From: Lachnospiraceae bacterium
GTDB taxonomy: Bacteria; Bacillota; Clostridia; Lachnospirales; Lachnospiraceae
Reading direction: 5' to 3'
Assembly: GCA_910574865.1 (NCBI GenBank)
Contig: CAJTDN010000011.1
Location: forward strand, 1-64,000
Length of the DNA: 64,000 nt
Each line of letters begins with the position of its first letter. Position 1 is the first letter of the stretch. The notes beneath the pieces are model-generated. The model did no database searches, was not told the DNA's origin, and was given only the letters and a program-made list of their open reading frames with translations. Shown here in pieces: positions 26,204-35,358 of the stretch. Position numbers and translations under genes: made by a program.

Positions 26204-26232
26204 TTGAACATACGGCGAAAGTGCGTTATACT
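26204..26232 (+). promoter_or_regulatory. Vegetative promoter of the flotillin gene
   Basis: TTGAAC at 26204-26209 and TATACT at 26227-26232 are 17 bases apart, and the start codon follows 47 bases downstream after AAGGAG. Confidence 0.65.
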
Positions 26233-26278
26233 ATGTATAGCAGCATGCAACAAAACCAAAGAAAAGGAGATGAGAAAC

Positions 26279-27898
26279 ATGGAATTTTTATTGCAAATCG
26301 GAGGAACTCTCATCGTGGTCGTCGCGATTGTCATCGCCCTGCTTTTGATACTCGGAAGTGGGTACGTGAAGGCCTCGCCGGACACCGCCTACATCATTTC
26401 CGGCCTGCGCAAGCAGCCCAAAGTACTTATCGGAAAAGCGGGTCTGAAGATTCCGTTTCTGGAGAAGAAGGACGAGTTAAACCTCCAGTTGATTCCGATT
26501 GACGTGAAAACATCAAGCGCGGTCCCGACGGCAGACTACATCAACATCCGGGTGGACGCGGCGGTCAACGTCAAAATCAGCGACCAACAAGAGCGTCTCG
26601 CGCTGGCCGCGCAGAACTTCCTAAACCGCCCGACGGACTACATCGCCCAAGTGTCCCGCGAAGTGCTGGAAGGTAACATGCGTGAAATCGTGGGCAAGAT
26701 GAACCTGGAGGAAATGGTTTCCGACCGGCAGAAATTCGCCACCCTGGTGAAGGAGAACGCGGAGCCGGACTTAGCTGCCATGGGTCTGGACATCGTGAGT
26801 TTTAACGTGCAGAATTTCGTGGACGGCAACGGCGTCATTGAGAACCTTGGTGTGGACAACATTGTCAAGATTCAAAAAAACGCGGCCATCTCCCGCGCGG
26901 AAAGCGAAAAGGAAATCGCCCGGGCGCAGGCCATGGCCCGCAAGGAGGCCAACGACGCACAGGTAAGCTCAGAGCTGGAAATCGCCAACGCCAAGGCGCG
27001 CGCGCAAAAAGAAAAGGCCATCGTCCAGGCCGAGGCGACAAGGGAGTCCAAGGAAGCGGAAATCAACGCCGCCACCTTGATTGCCCAGAAGGAGAACGAT
27101 CTGGAAATCCGCAAGGCGGAACTGCAAAAGGACGCGGACACCAAGAAGGCCATTGCCGACGCGGCTTACCAAATCCAGAAGGAAACCGAGCGTAAGACCG
27201 TTGAAATTACCACGGCCGACGCGAACCTGGCCCGCCAGGAAAAGGCGATTATCCTGAAAGAGAAGGAAGTCGAGCTGACCGAGCGCAGCCTGGAAGCGAC
27301 CATCAAGAAGCAGGCCGAGGCCGAAAAGTACGCGAAACAGCAAGAATCCGACGCGAATTTGTACGAGGTACAGAGAAACTCCGAAGCTAAGCTGTTTGAA
27401 AGGCAGAAAAACGCGGAAGCGGAGAAGTTCGAGCGTGAAAAAGAAGCGGAAGCGCTGAAAGCAACTGCGGAAGCGCAGAAATACGCCATGGTACAGGAGG
27501 CCGAAGGTATCCGCAGCAAGGGACTGGCGGAAGCCGAAGCCATCAAGGCGAAGACCCTGGCGGAAGCCGAAGGTATCGAGGCAAAGGCCGAGGCCATGAA
27601 ACAGATGGGCGAGGCGGCCATTCTGGAAATGTACTTCAAGGCGATGCCGGAAATTGCCCGGAACGTCGCGGAACCGCTTACCAAAGTGGACAAAATTACC
27701 ATGTACGGCGACGGGAACTCTTCGAAGCTGGTCAGGGACATCGTGGGAACCATCGCCCAGACGACGGACGGCCTGAAGGAATCCACCGGCGTGGACCTGC
27801 AAGCGTTATTGGCCGGATTTTTAGGGGCGCGGATGGCCGGAAACACGGCGGACAAGACGGACGGGATATCTGACGAAAGCGCAAATGCCGACGCGTAA
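26279..27898 (+). CDS. floT: Flotillin-like SPFH-domain membrane protein
   Basis: The 539-residue protein has a single N-terminal membrane segment (residues about 7-28), an SPFH/band-7 domain (about 40-200; ADYINIRVDAAVNVKIS), and a long Ala/Glu/Lys coiled coil (about 205-440) before a short disordered tail. This is the layout of FloT/YuaG, a scaffold of functional membrane microdomains. The start is the ATG at 26279, spaced properly after AAGGAG; an ATG nine bases earlier sits on the ribosome site. Its usual NfeD partner is not encoded here. The next genes make phosphatidylethanolamine, a suggestive membrane-lipid context. Confidence 0.88.
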   Translation: MEFLLQIGGTLIVVVAIVIALLLILGSGYVKASPDTAYIISGLRKQPKVLIGKAGLKIPFLEKKDELNLQLIPIDVKTSSAVPTADYINIRVDAAVNVKISDQQERLALAAQNFLNRPTDYIAQVSREVLEGNMREIVGKMNLEEMVSDRQKFATLVKENAEPDLAAMGLDIVSFNVQNFVDGNGVIENLGVDNIVKIQKNAAISRAESEKEIARAQAMARKEANDAQVSSELEIANAKARAQKEKAIVQAEATRESKEAEINAATLIAQKENDLEIRKAELQKDADTKKAIADAAYQIQKETERKTVEITTADANLARQEKAIILKEKEVELTERSLEATIKKQAEAEKYAKQQESDANLYEVQRNSEAKLFERQKNAEAEKFEREKEAEALKATAEAQKYAMVQEAEGIRSKGLAEAEAIKAKTLAEAEGIEAKAEAMKQMGEAAILEMYFKAMPEIARNVAEPLTKVDKITMYGDGNSSKLVRDIVGTIAQTTDGLKESTGVDLQALLAGFLGARMAGNTADKTDGISDESANADA

Positions 27899-27962
27899 GA
27901 TTTCGCCACGCGGATGGTAACCGAACCGTCACAAAACATACATGTTACCTATCTGACACTTT

Positions 27963-28004
27963 AATAAGGCATTTGCCCTGATTTATAAGGGTGGATGCCT
28001 TATT
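27963..28004. terminator. Bidirectional terminator between flotillin and psd
   Basis: AATAAGGCAT pairs with ATGCCTTATT, extended by CCC/GGG after three unpaired bases. Convergent genes end on both sides (27898 and 28011). Confidence 0.75.
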
Positions 28005-28010
28005 TAGCGG

Positions 28011-28877
28011 CTACTGGTTGTAGTACTTTAAGTCCTCTCCCACCGAAGTATCCAGTTTATCGTTCCGCACGCCCACCGTCTCTCCCATGCGGATTTTCAT
28101 TTCCCGCCCGGCCTTCGTCCGTTCCACGACACGCCCGGCCAGTTCCAGCCTGTCCTTTTCCACCAGTATCAATACCGTGGAACCGCCAAATTCAAAGAAC
28201 CCTTTCTCCTGGCCTTTTTTCACCTTGCACCTGCCATGATAATTGTGGATTTTTCCCACGAGCAGCGCACCAATCTCCATCTGCACGACCGTCCCGAACA
28301 AGTCCGTCCGAAGAACCGTGTACTCGCGGCTGTTTTGCACAAATACCGGCACAGACGTGTACGCCGTGGGGCGGACGCAATGCAACACCCCGGGCAAGAT
28401 TCCGGATTTTATCCTTGTCCCGTCGCATGCGTAGCAATACCGATGGTAATCCTGCGGGGTCAGCCGGAAAATCAGGCAACGGCCGCCTGAAAACCTGTCC
28501 GCCAGCATCCTGCTGCCCAGAAGTTCTTCCAAACTATATTCCACATTTTTTATATGGTACGTCTTTTCCCCGTCAACCGGGTAAACGCTCAAATACCCGT
28601 CGCAAGGGCTGGCCAGATGCCCTGGCATGCCGTCAGCCGGCTTGGCGACACGCTTTCTCGTAAAAAAATCATTAAAGGAGCGGTATCGTTTCTCCTCGTA
28701 CCCCTCCATGTCAATGTGGTGCCTTTTTATAAACCACGGCACCGCGCATGCCGAAATCCTGGTACTTAAAAGTTTCCCAGCCAGCCGTGAAACAACCGGG
28801 TGAACCAGCGGCTTTAAAACGGCACGCCCCGCCACGGTTCCGTACAAAAAACGAATCGATAGCGTTTCTTTTTTCAT
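28011..28877 (-). CDS. psd: Phosphatidylserine decarboxylase proenzyme
   Basis: The 288-residue protein decarboxylates phosphatidylserine to phosphatidylethanolamine at the membrane. The self-cleavage and pyruvoyl-forming motif GGST is in FEFGGSTVLILV near the C-terminus, and the conserved DYHRYCYACDG and FNDFFTRK blocks are present. The start ATG at 28877 overlaps the stop of pssA by four bases (ATGA), so the two lipid enzymes are translated together. Length suits the bacterial type II enzymes. Confidence 0.93.
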   Translation of the reverse strand: MKKETLSIRFLYGTVAGRAVLKPLVHPVVSRLAGKLLSTRISACAVPWFIKRHHIDMEGYEEKRYRSFNDFFTRKRVAKPADGMPGHLASPCDGYLSVYPVDGEKTYHIKNVEYSLEELLGSRMLADRFSGGRCLIFRLTPQDYHRYCYACDGTRIKSGILPGVLHCVRPTAYTSVPVFVQNSREYTVLRTDLFGTVVQMEIGALLVGKIHNYHGRCKVKKGQEKGFFEFGGSTVLILVEKDRLELAGRVVERTKAGREMKIRMGETVGVRNDKLDTSVGEDLKYYNQ

Positions 28878-29521
28878 ATATCCATACCCATTCCCATCAA
28901 TAATACACAAAATTCCACAAGCCCTGTAAATACGATTCCGATTCTTCCAACTTTCCTCGGCTTTTTCACCTTCAACGGTAAAATGAACGCGGCAGCCATC
29001 ACGACCAGCAAGCCCGGTATCAGCCCGGCATTGCGAAATGCCAGACGCTTCCCGGCCACCAGAAATGCCGGCAAAATCAACGCCACGGATGTCACCGGAA
29101 GCCCCGTGTAGCAGGCGCGGCATCCCGTTTCCACCTGCTGCCTGTCTTCTTCCAGCACGTTAAAATATGCCAGACGAATCAGGGCGCACAACAAATACAA
29201 GCACCCTACCAAAAATCCGATGTAGCTTTTTCCGCTAAGTTTATAAACAAACAATGCGGGAAGAACGCCAAAACATACCAGGTCACACAAAGAATCAATC
29301 TGGATGCCAAACCGCTTTTCCCTCACGTCCCGTTGCTTCGTGGCGGCAATCGTCCCGTCAAACATGTCGCAAACTCCCGCCACCATGAGACACAAAATCG
29401 CCTGTCTGTAGCTTCCTTCCACGGTAAAAACAATCCCCGTAAATCCCGCCAGCATTCCAAAATAAGTCAATACCACCGTATAATTATAATAACCACAAAG
29501 CCTCTTTTTCTCTCCCATCAT
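28874..29521 (-). CDS. pssA: CDP-diacylglycerol-serine O-phosphatidyltransferase
   Basis: The 215-residue membrane protein has the CDP-alcohol phosphotransferase signature in CDMFDGTIAATKQRDVREKR followed by FGIQIDSLCD, with about seven hydrophobic segments. It makes phosphatidylserine from CDP-diacylglycerol and serine, feeding the decarboxylase encoded directly after it. The operon order VTT protein, pssA, psd gives a complete path to phosphatidylethanolamine. Confidence 0.93.
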   Translation of the reverse strand: MMGEKKRLCGYYNYTVVLTYFGMLAGFTGIVFTVEGSYRQAILCLMVAGVCDMFDGTIAATKQRDVREKRFGIQIDSLCDLVCFGVLPALFVYKLSGKSYIGFLVGCLYLLCALIRLAYFNVLEEDRQQVETGCRACYTGLPVTSVALILPAFLVAGKRLAFRNAGLIPGLLVVMAAAFILPLKVKKPRKVGRIGIVFTGLVEFCVLLMGMGMDI

Positions 29522-29580
29522 TTAACCCTCCGTTCCTCTTCCGGTTACTCTCCCGCCGTCACGCTTGTAAGCTTTTTCTT

Positions 29581-30162
29581 TTATGTTGACGCCATCCCGG
29601 CCAAAATGCTGTATGCCAAAATACACCACGGTTTTCCCAATATAATGATTGTCGTAAATTTACGAGTACTCATTTTCGTAAGCCCGGTGAAATAACAGAA
29701 AAAATCATCCGGGAACAGAGGCAATACCATGATAAGAAATAAAAAAAACGTGTACGACTTACTTTTCGCCGCCCATGAGGACCATCTTTCATAGCGTTTT
29801 CCCGGAAACATCTTGTCGACGATTCCCTTCCCCAGTTTCTTCGCAATCAGAAAGGCAATGATGGAACCCGCCGAAATACCGATGTAATTACACCAGAACC
29901 CGCCCAGCCAGCCGAACATGAGCGCGCCGACCACGCAGCCCAAAAATCCCGGCAGAACCGGTATGACCACCTGCATCGCCTGAATCGTCACCAGTATAAG
30001 CGGTGCCAGCAGGCCAAACCCCACAATGTAACCTTGCAACGTTTCCACGGAATCAAACTTCCCATCCAAATACGCCTTGAACAGAACGGCACAAACGGCC
30101 AAGCACAAAATCAGCAATACCGCGGTCAGCCATTTTTTCCATATATCCACCCGGTTTATCAT
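29581..30162 (-). CDS. TVP38/TMEM64 (VTT-domain) membrane protein
   Basis: The 193-residue protein has about five membrane helices and the VTT/SNARE-associated core: GFLGCVVGALMFGWLGGFWC, then SAGSIIAFLIAKKLGKGIVD, then LPLFPDDFFCYFTGLTKMS. Members of this family are thought to move lipids between leaflets, which fits the phospholipid genes after it. The start is taken at MINRVDIWKK (30162), after GGAAGGAAAG; the upstream ATG lacks a site. It is driven by the promoter at 30218-30246. Confidence 0.82.
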   Translation of the reverse strand: MINRVDIWKKWLTAVLLILCLAVCAVLFKAYLDGKFDSVETLQGYIVGFGLLAPLILVTIQAMQVVIPVLPGFLGCVVGALMFGWLGGFWCNYIGISAGSIIAFLIAKKLGKGIVDKMFPGKRYERWSSWAAKSKSYTFFLFLIMVLPLFPDDFFCYFTGLTKMSTRKFTTIIILGKPWCILAYSILAGMAST

Positions 30163-30217
30163 CTTTTCTTCTTTCCTTCCAAAAGCGGCATACGCCAATC
30201 CTTTCTCATCCTATTGA

Positions 30218-30246
30218 ATTATACTCTCAGAAGGCTCATTTGTCTA
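30218..30246 (-). promoter_or_regulatory. Near-consensus promoter of the VTT-pssA-psd operon
   Basis: On the minus strand TAGACA (30246-30241) and TATAAT (30223-30218) are separated by 17 bases. This is the best sigma-A match in the window. Confidence 0.8.
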
Positions 30247-30286
30247 TAACGGAATTCTTAAAGTTGACTTTTGAGAGAAGAAAAAG

Positions 30287-30327
30287 GTTACGGTTCGCCC
30301 CATACTGATACGGGGCTGAATCGTAAC
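30287..30327. repeat. GTTAC-bounded hairpin
   Basis: GTTACGGTTCGCCCC and GGGGCTGAATCGTAAC form a near-perfect 15-bp stem. It shares its GTTAC-N-ATTC-like ends with elements at 40093, 48773, 51829 and 58205. Confidence 0.6.
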
Positions 30328-30467
30328 ATACGCGATGAAGCCACAACCTAAATCAGTAGATATTTACATCATATGATACCAAGGTCAAAATGCCTTTTGA
30401 CCCCAACACCATCATCATATAAGTGTGATAAACTTTGGGGTAAAATAGGAATGTAGAAACAAAAAAA

Positions 30468-30490
30468 TCGCAGAGTGCGGGGGTCTGCGA
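30468..30490 (+). repeat. Left inverted recombination site (candidate IRL)
   Basis: Arms TCGCAGA and TCTGCGA flank the core GTGCGGGGG. The reverse complement of this 23-base site matches 32049-32071 at 22 positions. Two short inverted arms around a non-symmetric core is the design of a tyrosine-recombinase crossover site. Confidence 0.7.
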
Positions 30491-30775
30491 AACAAGTAAG
30501 CCATATTTCTTACGCTCATATACTATATCGGCATCTTTTTTCAGAAGTTAATCTTTTTTGAATAAATTTTTTCTATAGTATAACGCCCAATGGTAGTCGT
30601 CTCGTGAAAGAAAGTGGCTGGAAATACAAGGAAAACGGTAAATGTGGTCACTTTTGTGGTCAAAATCTTCGGAGAACGGAACCTCCTGACAACTATGGGT
30701 ACACGGAACGTTTGCCACAAAAACGGGGCAGGAATTTTCCGTAAAAATATAGGATACAAAAGGGAGAAAAATGAC

Positions 30776-32014
30776 ATGGCACGACATGGAGAAAACATCA
30801 GGGAACGCACGGATGGCCGATGGGAAGGACGATACAAGGTTTACAGCGATGAGAAGGGGCGGCACTTGTATCGTTCCGTTTATGGTAATACATACGCCGT
30901 GGTAAAAGAGAAACTCATTGCCGCGAAGCTGACCCTGAAAAAAAATCTTTTAACCGGGAGTACGGAAGATACCGGTGGCAAAAGTGCTGCAAGGGCATGC
31001 GACGGTATCTTGTTTTCCGAGGTGGCCATGGAGTGGCTGGTGGAAAAACTGGAAAAATGCAAATACTCCACCTATATAAAATATGAAACGGTTTACAGAA
31101 AACATCTGTCGGATTTTCTCGGCGGACACCCCTTATCGGAAATGGAATCAAAAATCGGCTTGGCAGGGGACGGAAACATCCTGCCCGAGATTTCTGACCA
31201 CTTATTTTCGGACAACATTTCAGAAAGCCTGCAAAAGAGCATTTGCTGCGTCGCGAACCAAATCTTTCGCCATGCAAATCAGAAGTATGGCCTGCAAATT
31301 CCATTTTTAAAACGGCCTGCCATGAAAACAAAGAGACGGGCGATAGAGACGTTTACCAATTCGGAACGGCTACGACTGTTTTCCACGATTTACAACAGCC
31401 CTGACAAGTACGGCATCGCGACGGTTTTCTGCCTGCACACGGGACTTCGAATCGGAGAATTGTGCTCGCTTCGCTGGACAGATTTCAACTTCAAGGAAAT
31501 GACACTGGCCGTGGAGCGCACGGTACAAAGAATCGCGTTCAAGAACAGCGCTGCGGAACCTGTCTTTGGAGAGGCTGAACATGGATGGACAATTTCGGCA
31601 AAGGACAAACGGCAAAAGACCTTCCTGATGGAAACAGAACCCAAAAGCGAAAGTTCAAGGCGGACGATTCCCCTCCCAGAAAAAATCATGGGATTGCTTG
31701 ATAACCTGAACAAGGACGAGCCATACATATTTGGCGGAAAACATCCTTTGGAACCACGGACGTTACAATACCGCTTCAAAAAGATGCTCGAGAAAACAAA
31801 AATAAGCCATCGGAAATTCCATATGTTGCGCCACACATTTGCCACGAGCTGCATCGAAAGCGGGATGGACGTGAAGTCGCTTTGCGAAATACTCGGACAT
31901 TCCGATGTGAAAATCACCATGAACCGCTATGTGCACCCAACCATGGATTACAAACGGAAACACTTGGAAACGCTGGCCGGTTTTTATGGTCAGATTTGTG
32001 GTCAGACGGCATGA
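30776..32014 (+). CDS. Tyrosine site-specific recombinase
   Basis: The 412-residue protein has an N-terminal AP2-like arm-binding domain (RWEGRYKVYSDEKGRHLYRS), a SAM-like core-binding domain (YSTYIKYETVYRKHLSDFLG) and a catalytic domain with Arg in HTGLRIGELC, His-x-x-Arg at about 349-352 (HMLRH), His in LGHSDVKI and Tyr near 385 (NRYVH). The start is the ATG after GGGAG, and upstream codons lack a site. No excisionase, relaxase or phage gene accompanies it, so it is a lone recombinase. Inverted crossover-like sites bracket it. Confidence 0.9.
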   Translation: MARHGENIRERTDGRWEGRYKVYSDEKGRHLYRSVYGNTYAVVKEKLIAAKLTLKKNLLTGSTEDTGGKSAARACDGILFSEVAMEWLVEKLEKCKYSTYIKYETVYRKHLSDFLGGHPLSEMESKIGLAGDGNILPEISDHLFSDNISESLQKSICCVANQIFRHANQKYGLQIPFLKRPAMKTKRRAIETFTNSERLRLFSTIYNSPDKYGIATVFCLHTGLRIGELCSLRWTDFNFKEMTLAVERTVQRIAFKNSAAEPVFGEAEHGWTISAKDKRQKTFLMETEPKSESSRRTIPLPEKIMGLLDNLNKDEPYIFGGKHPLEPRTLQYRFKKMLEKTKISHRKFHMLRHTFATSCIESGMDVKSLCEILGHSDVKITMNRYVHPTMDYKRKHLETLAGFYGQICGQTA

Positions 32015-32048
32015 CGGGCGGCGAAAACAAAGGGCTTCGGGGAGATTT

Positions 32049-32071
32049 TCGCAGACCCCCGCATTCTGCGA
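32049..32071 (-). repeat. Right inverted recombination site (candidate IRR)
   Basis: The same 7-base arms surround the core CCCCCGCAT, the reverse complement of the left core with one change. It begins 35 bases after the recombinase stop and ends 184 bases before the CsrA-domain gene. Confidence 0.7.
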
Positions 32072-32255
32072 AACACGCGGTGGCGCACGGTGTCCTTCCG
32101 GCGGAACGCCCCATGGAACATATTGTAACATCCAGTTTACTTTCATGGAATACTTCGCCGGATGGTGGTAGGCATTTGCGACAAATATGACAGCGTGAAC
32201 GGCCACGTATTTTGCTCATTAAAAAGGAAAAATGGAAATAGGGAGGTTTCTGGAC

Positions 32256-32744
32256 ATGCTTTCATTACAGATGAAATCAGGGGATTACGTCACCATAGGG
32301 AACCAGGTGGTGGTGCAGGTGTTCAAGGAGTCGGGGCCGCAGTTTCGCATCTCCATCAAGGCGCCGAGGGAAATATCCATCGTGCGCGGGAAGGTGCTGG
32401 AACGCGACGGGGAGATGCGGCCAGAAGGGCTGCTGGATCGAGGGCCGAAACGTTCACCGTCAGACCAGGTTCGCTACGCGCGGTATCTTCAAAAACTGGA
32501 AAAGCGGCTGGAAGCCTATCGGGATGGACAAAAATTGTTGTCGGAAACATTGGGCCGGATGGATGAACTGCTGGACGGTTCCCGGAAGTCTCTGAAGCGG
32601 AAGGACTTGGAAGACATGCGGGAACAGATTAAGCGGCTTGCGTGTCTCTGGGAAAACGTTGGGGGAGAAATGAAAGGCATAGGCGTGGAAAAAGCAAATG
32701 CAGAAAAAGCAGATGCGGGAGCGGGAAACGCGGAGAGCGCGTGA
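32256..32744 (+). CDS. csrA: CsrA-domain protein with C-terminal helical extension
   Basis: Residues 1-52 match the RNA-binding protein CsrA: MLSLQMKSGDYVTIGNQ, then VQVFKESGPQF, then RISIKAPREISIVRGKVLE. CsrA is normally about 60-75 residues, but this product has 162, the rest being charged helices (QVRYARYLQKLEKRLEAYRD; KRKDLEDMREQIKRLACLWE) able to form a coiled coil. The start is the ATG after GGGAGG; an earlier ATG would add eight residues before the conserved beginning. In Bacillus, CsrA represses flagellin translation and FliW counteracts it. The flagellin gene follows 214 bases downstream; no FliW gene is in the window. Confidence 0.82.
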   Translation: MLSLQMKSGDYVTIGNQVVVQVFKESGPQFRISIKAPREISIVRGKVLERDGEMRPEGLLDRGPKRSPSDQVRYARYLQKLEKRLEAYRDGQKLLSETLGRMDELLDGSRKSLKRKDLEDMREQIKRLACLWENVGGEMKGIGVEKANAEKADAGAGNAESA

Positions 32745-32827
32745 AAAATGTGAAGGCCACGAATAAGCGGTGGTTTAAGAAGTGATTCGTACAAGCGATT
32801 TCACCCGGTTTCGCGAGCCGGTTGAAA

Positions 32828-32951
32828 TAGAAATGTCGTGTCGGACATCCGATCAAAGAAGCCATGGCATGTCGGAAGAAAACACGGCGAAGCAATGTAG
32901 CAAAGTGCCGTAACAGGAAGTGAAAGCACTCTAAACACAAATTCAAGGAGG
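32828..32951 (+). promoter_or_regulatory. Flagellin leader: sigma-D-like promoter and two GGA sites
   Basis: TAGA and TCCGATCA, 16 bases apart (32828-32855), loosely match the flagellar sigma-D consensus. Downstream, ACAGGAAGT (32913-32921) and the AAGGAGG ribosome site (32945-32951) carry GGA cores 31 bases apart, the arrangement through which CsrA blocks hag translation in Bacillus. Binding is inferred. Confidence 0.4.
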
Positions 32952-32958
32952 TATTATC

Positions 32959-35268
32959 ATGAGAATTCAACACAATATTGCAGCATTAAACTCTTATCGT
33001 AACTTGACGACCAACAACAGTGTGGTTTCCAAGAACCTGGAAAAACTGTCCTCCGGTTACAGAATCAATCGTGCGGGCGATGACGCGGCAGGACTGGCCA
33101 TTTCCGAAAAAATGCGCGCACAGATTACCGGCTTGAAGACCGCGCAGAAGAACGCCAACGACGGTATTTCCCTGGTGCAGACGGCTGAGGGAGCCATGAC
33201 GGAAATCCACTCCATGCTCAACCGTATGGTGGAACTGGCCGACCAGTCTGCCAACGGGACGTATGCCGATGAGGTGGACCGTGAGAACTTGCAAAAGGAA
33301 ATCGTGTCATTAAAGGACGAGATTAACCGTATCGCGGACAGCACGAACTTCAACGGGATCAACTTGCTGGACGGGTCGTTGGATGCTGAGGCAACCACCA
33401 ACATTGGTGATGCTAGCGCAATTAGTAATATTACGACAAAAGAATTCTCTGCAAATGGAACGGCTGCAGCTTTTGAGGCAAAATATATCACAAATCGTCC
33501 ACCGGTATCAACGGCACAGACAAACGCGTCGTTCACGGTCAGCTTTGATGACATTAATGTAGAAGCACTGGCATCAGGGACAAATAAGGTTACGGTGCAA
33601 GTCGGAGATGCTAAATTGACTGTCGCAAATGCTGACCAGACAGCTATGACCGGGGCAACAATAGCGACTAAAATTCTTACAGCAGGAAAAACACAAGGCA
33701 ACGCGGTTAAATGTGTAGAAGGAACCAATAATACAGTTGCTACCAAGGTTGCTAAGGGTGATACCGCCTCATGGGACGCAGAAGCAACGACAGACGGTGG
33801 TGCTTTTGTCAAGATTGATGGACATTGGTGGGAAATGTCAGCAGGAGCGGCGGCTAATGAGATTACGTTTACACAAGTAGATTATTCTGGTGAAACAGGT
33901 ACGGTCATAAACCCAGATTATGCTGTTTCTGTTAGTAAGGATGCTGCAGGTGGTAAAGTCACAGGTACGACCAACTGGCAGGTACAGAATCCAACAACCG
34001 GTACTGGTGTTGGTTCCAGTCATCAGGCACAAGTAAGCGTCGACATTGATTTCAGCAAGCTGAAAGTGGGAGATACGTTGACAGTTGGTGATAAAAACTA
34101 TGAGTTCTTTTATGGGCAAGGAACGGCACCAACAGCAGCAGATGCTAAGACAACAATAATCAATTTGTCCAGCATTATTACTACGGAATCTGACTTGGCA
34201 GATGCAGAAAAACAGGAAAAGGCAATTGCATCAATTGTAAAACAAATGGGTGCTACTGTGTCATCTTCGAATGGAACACTGACACTCACAGACGCAAAGA
34301 ACGATACTTGGTCCGTAGGTAACGGAAGTGTCAGCAATGGTGTTGGAACGTTGACATTCCAGTCACTGTCTAATTACAAAGGTGATGCTGATGGTGCAGC
34401 TGCTGCAGATAAAGCTTATATTGGCGGCGTACAGACAAACGGAGTCTGCGATATGAAAACGGAAGGTAGCGTGATGAAGCAATTCTATGCTACCAGTAAA
34501 GAAGCCGCAGCCAGCGTTTCCTTTGATGTGGATGTGACGAAACTGAAAGAAGGCGATACCGTTTCAATTAATGGGACAACTTTTGAATTTACGGACGGAA
34601 CATATGTTTCCGACAAGTCTCATTATGCTATTGATTTGTCGGATTTGGGAATTTCTGGCGGTATAGCCTCCAGCCAGACCGGTACCGTAATGGATAGGCT
34701 AAAAACGGCTATCAGCAATAATTTAAAATATGGCAGTACGGCTATGTTTGATGTTGCGGTTGATGGAAATAAAATAACATTGACTTCAAATGACAACAGT
34801 GGAACCGGAATGATTAAAGAGAATCGTATCGCTGCTGAAATCGAATTGCCACAGTCCGCATATGCCGGAAGAGCCCTGACGTTGCAGATTGGTGATACGG
34901 CAGATGATTTCAACCAGTTGAACGTGAATGTAAAAGATATGCACACGAAGGCGATGGGTATTGCCGACATCAATATTTCAAACCAGTCTGATGCCGCGAA
35001 GGCGGTTGATGCTATCAAGAGTGCGATTAATTATGTATCCTCCACCCGTGGTGACTTAGGTGCCATCCAGAACCGTTTGGAGCATACCATCAACAACCTG
35101 AGTGTGACGACGGAGAACATGACCGCTGCAGAAAGCCGTATCCGTGACGTTGACATGGCAGAGGAAATGATGGCTTACACGAAGAACAACATCCTCGTCC
35201 AGGCTTCCCAGGCCATGCTCGCGCAGGCGAACCAGATTCCGCAGGGCGTGTTGCAGTTGCTTCAATAA
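32959..35268 (+). CDS. hag: Flagellin with large variable insert
   Basis: The 769-residue protein has the conserved ends of flagellin: N-terminal [20 protein letters not shown] with [20 protein letters not shown], and C-terminal [20 protein letters not shown]. Bacillus Hag is about 300 residues, so some 450 form an inserted surface region (about 145-640). That region has repeated beta units, for example [20 protein letters not shown] and [20 protein letters not shown], and is more AT-rich than its flanks, suggesting an exchanged or fast-changing domain. It polymerises into the flagellar filament. Expression is probably set by the leader and the CsrA-domain protein just upstream. Confidence 0.93.
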   Translation: MRIQHNIAALNSYRNLTTNNSVVSKNLEKLSSGYRINRAGDDAAGLAISEKMRAQITGLKTAQKNANDGISLVQTAEGAMTEIHSMLNRMVELADQSANGTYADEVDRENLQKEIVSLKDEINRIADSTNFNGINLLDGSLDAEATTNIGDASAISNITTKEFSANGTAAAFEAKYITNRPPVSTAQTNASFTVSFDDINVEALASGTNKVTVQVGDAKLTVANADQTAMTGATIATKILTAGKTQGNAVKCVEGTNNTVATKVAKGDTASWDAEATTDGGAFVKIDGHWWEMSAGAAANEITFTQVDYSGETGTVINPDYAVSVSKDAAGGKVTGTTNWQVQNPTTGTGVGSSHQAQVSVDIDFSKLKVGDTLTVGDKNYEFFYGQGTAPTAADAKTTIINLSSIITTESDLADAEKQEKAIASIVKQMGATVSSSNGTLTLTDAKNDTWSVGNGSVSNGVGTLTFQSLSNYKGDADGAAAADKAYIGGVQTNGVCDMKTEGSVMKQFYATSKEAAASVSFDVDVTKLKEGDTVSINGTTFEFTDGTYVSDKSHYAIDLSDLGISGGIASSQTGTVMDRLKTAISNNLKYGSTAMFDVAVDGNKITLTSNDNSGTGMIKENRIAAEIELPQSAYAGRALTLQIGDTADDFNQLNVNVKDMHTKAMGIADINISNQSDAAKAVDAIKSAINYVSSTRGDLGAIQNRLEHTINNLSVTTENMTAAESRIRDVDMAEEMMAYTKNNILVQASQAMLAQANQIPQGVLQLLQ

Positions 35269-35336
35269 CAGCTAAAGAAATAAGGTCGTTATAAATTAAT
35301 CTTCAAAAAGCAATAAGAATGTTGGATAACGGATTG

Positions 35337-35358
35337 GGGTGCGTCGTATGACGCACCC
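35337..35358 (+). terminator. Flagellin terminator
   Basis: GGGTGCGTC and GACGCACCC pair around GTAT, 69 bases past the flagellin stop. The T-run is weak. Confidence 0.6.

Larger units (their letters stand above)
30468..32071. mobile_element. Candidate invertible segment carrying its own recombinase
   Basis: The two 23-base sites at its ends have cores in opposite orientation, so recombination between them would invert about 1.6 kb. The segment contains one gene, the tyrosine recombinase, plus an AT-rich 285-base stretch with -10-like hexamers on both strands. It lies between the VTT-pssA-psd promoter and the CsrA-flagellin genes. A transposable unit with terminal repeats is the alternative reading. 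Confidence 0.55.
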
